From an uncultured Treponema sp. (GTDB lineage: Bacteria; Spirochaetota; Spirochaetia; Treponematales; Treponemataceae): a DNA stretch of 9,021 nucleotides. The DNA is taken from NCBI GenBank assembly GCA_934699065.1, contig CAKUWD010000118.1, forward strand, positions 1-9,021. Reading direction: 5' to 3'. Shown here in pieces: positions 6,843 to 9,021 of the stretch; the stretch's first letter is position 1, and each line of letters starts with the position of its first letter. The position numbers and the translations under genes are program-made. The notes below the pieces were generated by a model that was given only the letters and a program-made list of their open reading frames with translations, did no database searches and had not been told where the DNA came from.

Positions 6843-8926
6843 TACAAAACCTTTATCTCCTCTGCAAGTTCTGCAAACGGGCCCGGAATAACGTGAGTGC
6901 CCCGGTGGTTTCCGAAGAAGTCCTCATTGAAAATGATGTCGCTGCCGTCGCGGTTTTCAAAACGCTGTTCAGGTTCAAAGGCAGAGCCGAGCACTTTAGT
7001 GGTGATTACACCTGTTGTGTAGTCACCAAGCAGTTCTTTCAGATTGCTTGCCAACTTGCCGGCCTTAAGGCTGATTTTTGCCTTGTTTTTACCGGCCACT
7101 ACAAGCTTGTCTTTTTCATGCTTGCAGACTGTGGCGCCGTTCAGGTAAACATTTCCGCCAAGCCAGACCGGCAGATGACCAAAGTGATATTCAGCCAGAG
7201 GTCCCATATCAGGCTCTCTGTCCATCATAAAGTTTTTAATCCAGTCTTCGTAAGTAGGGAAGATGTCGAATGGGGCAGTACCTACAACCTCGTAGTCGGC
7301 TGCGGCTGCGGTCTTTTCCTTGTCCTTTACATCAAAGGTCTGAACAAAAATATTATTGTAGATTCTGTCGTCTCCGTGGAGAATTGTCATAAAGCCCGCA
7401 ACCTCTGTGCGGTGGCGGATGTGGTAAGGAGTATAGCGCGGCTCTCTCTGACCGTTTACAATGCTGTCTACTCCGGAATTGATAAGGCTGAAAGAACCCT
7501 GAATCAGGTTGTGAACAACAGCAATACCTTCGCTTGGAATTGTGATAGAAACCTTTGAAAGCAGGAGATTGTTGTCGATTGTTGTAGGTCCGTGGCCAAC
7601 TTCAATAAAGACGTCTGTGCTGAACATTGCGCCCTTGGCTGCCTCGCGGCCTTCCGGTCTCTGATTGTTATACATGAGGTTCTGACTGATTCGTGCTCCC
7701 TGGGCTTCCCAGTCCAGCCATACACCCATAATGCAGTCGTGAATGTGGTTGCGGCGGATTACAACGTCAATTGCCGCATGCAGCTTGATGCCTGCAGTTT
7801 CGGCACCGCCCAGCTGCTGAGAATTACAGATGTGGTGAATGTGGCAGTCTTCGATTGTTGAGAAAACACCGCCCATTCGACCAACAATACCAGTCTGCTC
7901 GCAGTGGTGAACGTGGCAGCGGCGCACAATGTGTGAGCCGATATTCTCTTTTGTCCAGCCGTGATACTGGCCGCGGCAAACTGCATCTCGTTCCATCTGG
8001 GTAGGGCTCTTGAGGTGCTTTGTATAAAAGTACATGTCGTTTTCTTCGTCGCGGTATTTGCCGAGAGAGATTCCGCAGCAGCGGCTGTTGCAGACTTCCA
8101 GGTCTTCGAAAATCCAGCCCTTGCTCCAGTGCGGGCCGATAAGTCCGTCCTGGTAGGCGGCCGGTGGCGCCCAGGTTGTAGCACCGTTACAGATTTTAAA
8201 GCCGCTTACGGTGATGTAGTTGAGTCCGTTCTGATCCGGCATAAAGCAGTTGCGGCGAACAAGGATTTCAACATTTTCCTTGTTAGGGTCCAGACCCTTA
8301 AAGTTGCAGTAGAAAACTGTGTAGCGGCCGCGTTTAATTTCCTTGGCCTGGGCATTTACGATATATTCGGCCGAGCTCGCGGAGCAGCTTCCGTCATCAT
8401 TATACTGGAGGGCAGGGGCTTCTCCTTCCTGCTCGCAGAACCATTTGTATTCAGATTCCTTCTGATTCCAGGCGCATGGGTCTGCCTTTCCTGCAAGACA
8501 CTCGTCCAGGCTTGCAGTTTCATACATCATTCTGTCGTTCAAAACAACACAGCCTGTGTGGCGTACGGTTGGTGCAAAATACCAGTCGCCGCAAACGTAG
8601 CTTGTATATGGATTGTAGCCGCCGAAAATGCCGTTATCTACCTTTGCAGTCCAGACATCTCCCTTGAACTTTTTCCAGCCCTTAAGGGCTTCTGAACCTG
8701 TGATTACGGCACCAAGTGGTTTTTCTGATTTATAAGTGATTCTCTGGTCCGGTCCATCGCCACAGCCGCCGGCCTTTGGAACTACCTGTTCACGGTAGAT
8801 GCCCGGTGCAACAAGAACTTCGTCGCCCGCCTTGGCAATGGCAGCCGCCTGATTGATTGTCTTAAAAGGGGAAGTTTTGCTTCCGTTTCCGTTTCTTTTT
8901 GCTTTTGCGTTTACATAATAAATCAT
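6842..8926 (-). CDS. GH120-like beta-xylosidase, right-handed parallel beta-helix
   Basis: This 694-residue protein opens with MIYYVNAKAK...SPFKTINQAAAIAKAGDEVLVAPGIYREQV, the usual first turns of a beta-helix carbohydrate enzyme. From memory it aligns along its whole length with GH120 beta-xylosidase XylC of Thermoanaerobacterium. Shared blocks are WAPPAAYQDGLIGPHWSKGW (252-271), AGIKLHAAIDV (378-388), LDWEAQG (404-410), DVFIEVGHGP (438-447) and TEVAGF (507-512). XylC uses an Asp nucleophile in LDWEAQG and a Glu acid/base in FVEVSHGP; here these are D405 and E442. The likely reaction is release of xylose from xylobiose and short xylo-oligosaccharides. There is no signal peptide, so the enzyme is intracellular and acts on imported oligomers. 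A segment of about 14 residues (about 423-437) is extra between the two catalytic residues. An upstream in-frame ATG (8974) lies in a repeat and is rejected in favour of 8926. It is the first gene of an operon with the kinase. Confidence 0.82.
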   Translation of the reverse strand: MIYYVNAKAKRNGNGSKTSPFKTINQAAAIAKAGDEVLVAPGIYREQVVPKAGGCGDGPDQRITYKSEKPLGAVITGSEALKGWKKFKGDVWTAKVDNGIFGGYNPYTSYVCGDWYFAPTVRHTGCVVLNDRMMYETASLDECLAGKADPCAWNQKESEYKWFCEQEGEAPALQYNDDGSCSASSAEYIVNAQAKEIKRGRYTVFYCNFKGLDPNKENVEILVRRNCFMPDQNGLNYITVSGFKICNGATTWAPPAAYQDGLIGPHWSKGWIFEDLEVCNSRCCGISLGKYRDEENDMYFYTKHLKSPTQMERDAVCRGQYHGWTKENIGSHIVRRCHVHHCEQTGIVGRMGGVFSTIEDCHIHHICNSQQLGGAETAGIKLHAAIDVVIRRNHIHDCIMGVWLDWEAQGARISQNLMYNNQRPEGREAAKGAMFSTDVFIEVGHGPTTIDNNLLLSKVSITIPSEGIAVVHNLIQGSFSLINSGVDSIVNGQREPRYTPYHIRHRTEVAGFMTILHGDDRIYNNIFVQTFDVKDKEKTAAAADYEVVGTAPFDIFPTYEDWIKNFMMDREPDMGPLAEYHFGHLPVWLGGNVYLNGATVCKHEKDKLVVAGKNKAKISLKAGKLASNLKELLGDYTTGVITTKVLGSAFEPEQRFENRDGSDIIFNEDFFGNHRGTHVIPGPFAELAEEIKVL

Positions 8927-8932
8927 TGTGGT

Positions 8933-8936
8933 CTCC
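8933..8936 (-). promoter_or_regulatory. Ribosome binding site fixing the beta-xylosidase start at 8926
   Basis: On the minus strand, ttGGAGaccaca precedes ATG with six bases between GGAG and the start codon. The 16 extra codons that an upstream start at 8974 would add encode MRMWRSVRNDDKLETT, mostly read from the palindromic repeat, and homologues begin at MIYYV or an equivalent. Confidence 0.85.
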
Positions 8937-8943
8937 AATTTAT

Positions 8944-9021
8944 CGTCATTCCGAACGCTACGCCACATTCGCACGCACCTGCTACGAATGTGTGTTTCGG
9001 AATCTATAAAAAAGATGCTGA
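8944..9021. repeat. Nested palindromic dispersed repeat, truncated by the window edge
   Basis: Outer arms attccgaa (8948-8955) and ttcggaat (8996-9003) enclose an inner perfect stem, cacattcg (8964-8971) and cgaatgtg (8985-8992), with a 13-base loop. The flanks (cgtcattccgaa... and ...ggaatctataaaaaagatgctga) match a repeat common in Treponema and other gut bacteria, as I recall it; its remaining part, an inverted copy of gatgctgaa, would follow after the window end. It lies immediately upstream of the beta-xylosidase leader. I see no confident promoter for the operon in these bases. Confidence 0.7.

Noticed and set aside
6893..7558. Open frame of 221 codons on the plus strand inside the beta-xylosidase gene
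   Set aside because: It is antisense to a gene with strong family matches along its length; the sequence shows no recognisable domain and looks like a codon-usage shadow.
7961..8695. Open frame of 244 codons on the plus strand inside the beta-xylosidase gene
   Set aside because: Same antisense shadow: valine/alanine/phenylalanine-rich, no domain, and no promoter or ribosome site that I can support.
8927..8974. Upstream start for the beta-xylosidase gene
   Set aside because: The added codons come from the palindromic repeat and spacer; the proper ribosome site and family N-terminus support 8926.

Overview
The window looks like a piece of chromosome from a host-associated, anaerobic, polysaccharide-using bacterium, most likely a Treponema-type spirochaete of gut or rumen. 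This is inferred from protein flavour and from dispersed-repeat sequences I recognise from memory; there is no rRNA or marker gene to prove it. Six protein genes fill almost all of the window and no gene-free stretch exceeds 300 bases.

Left block (1-5411, plus strand, AT-rich) is the downstream part of a type I restriction-modification locus. It holds an AlbA_2/Schlafen-type ATP-binding protein with a C-terminal winged helix (10-1389), the restriction and translocation subunit HsdR (1516-4707), and a YgjP-like zinc metallopeptidase that overlaps the hsdR stop by one base (4707-5411). The partner genes hsdM and hsdS are not in the window and would be expected upstream of base 1. The gap before hsdR carries three copies of a short motif at exactly 32-base spacing, which could be an operator.

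Centre (5412-5894): a weak AT-rich hairpin closes the restriction block. A strong extended -10 promoter then drives a small FMN-binding split-barrel protein of the pyridoxamine-phosphate-oxidase family. Its stop codon overlaps the stop codon of the convergent gene.

Right block (5891-8926, minus strand, clearly more GC-rich) is a two-gene operon: a parallel beta-helix enzyme closely resembling GH120 beta-xylosidases, then, 12 bases later, a fructosamine-kinase-family phosphotransferase. Together they suggest intracellular use of xylo-oligosaccharides plus phosphorylation of a (glyco)amine.

The most striking feature is a set of palindromic repeat insertions in or at the edges of genes. (i) A 51-base in-frame insertion with a perfect 9-bp stem splits the conserved core of the AlbA_2 domain. 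(ii) A short palindromic repeat encoding VVEPVETT lies in-frame inside the kinase. (iii) A nested palindromic repeat sits just upstream of the beta-xylosidase and creates a false upstream start codon. This resembles the protein-coding palindromic elements of Rickettsia and deserves a genome-wide search. I see no complete novel defence system; the AlbA_2-HsdR-protease trio is the best candidate for unexplored biology.
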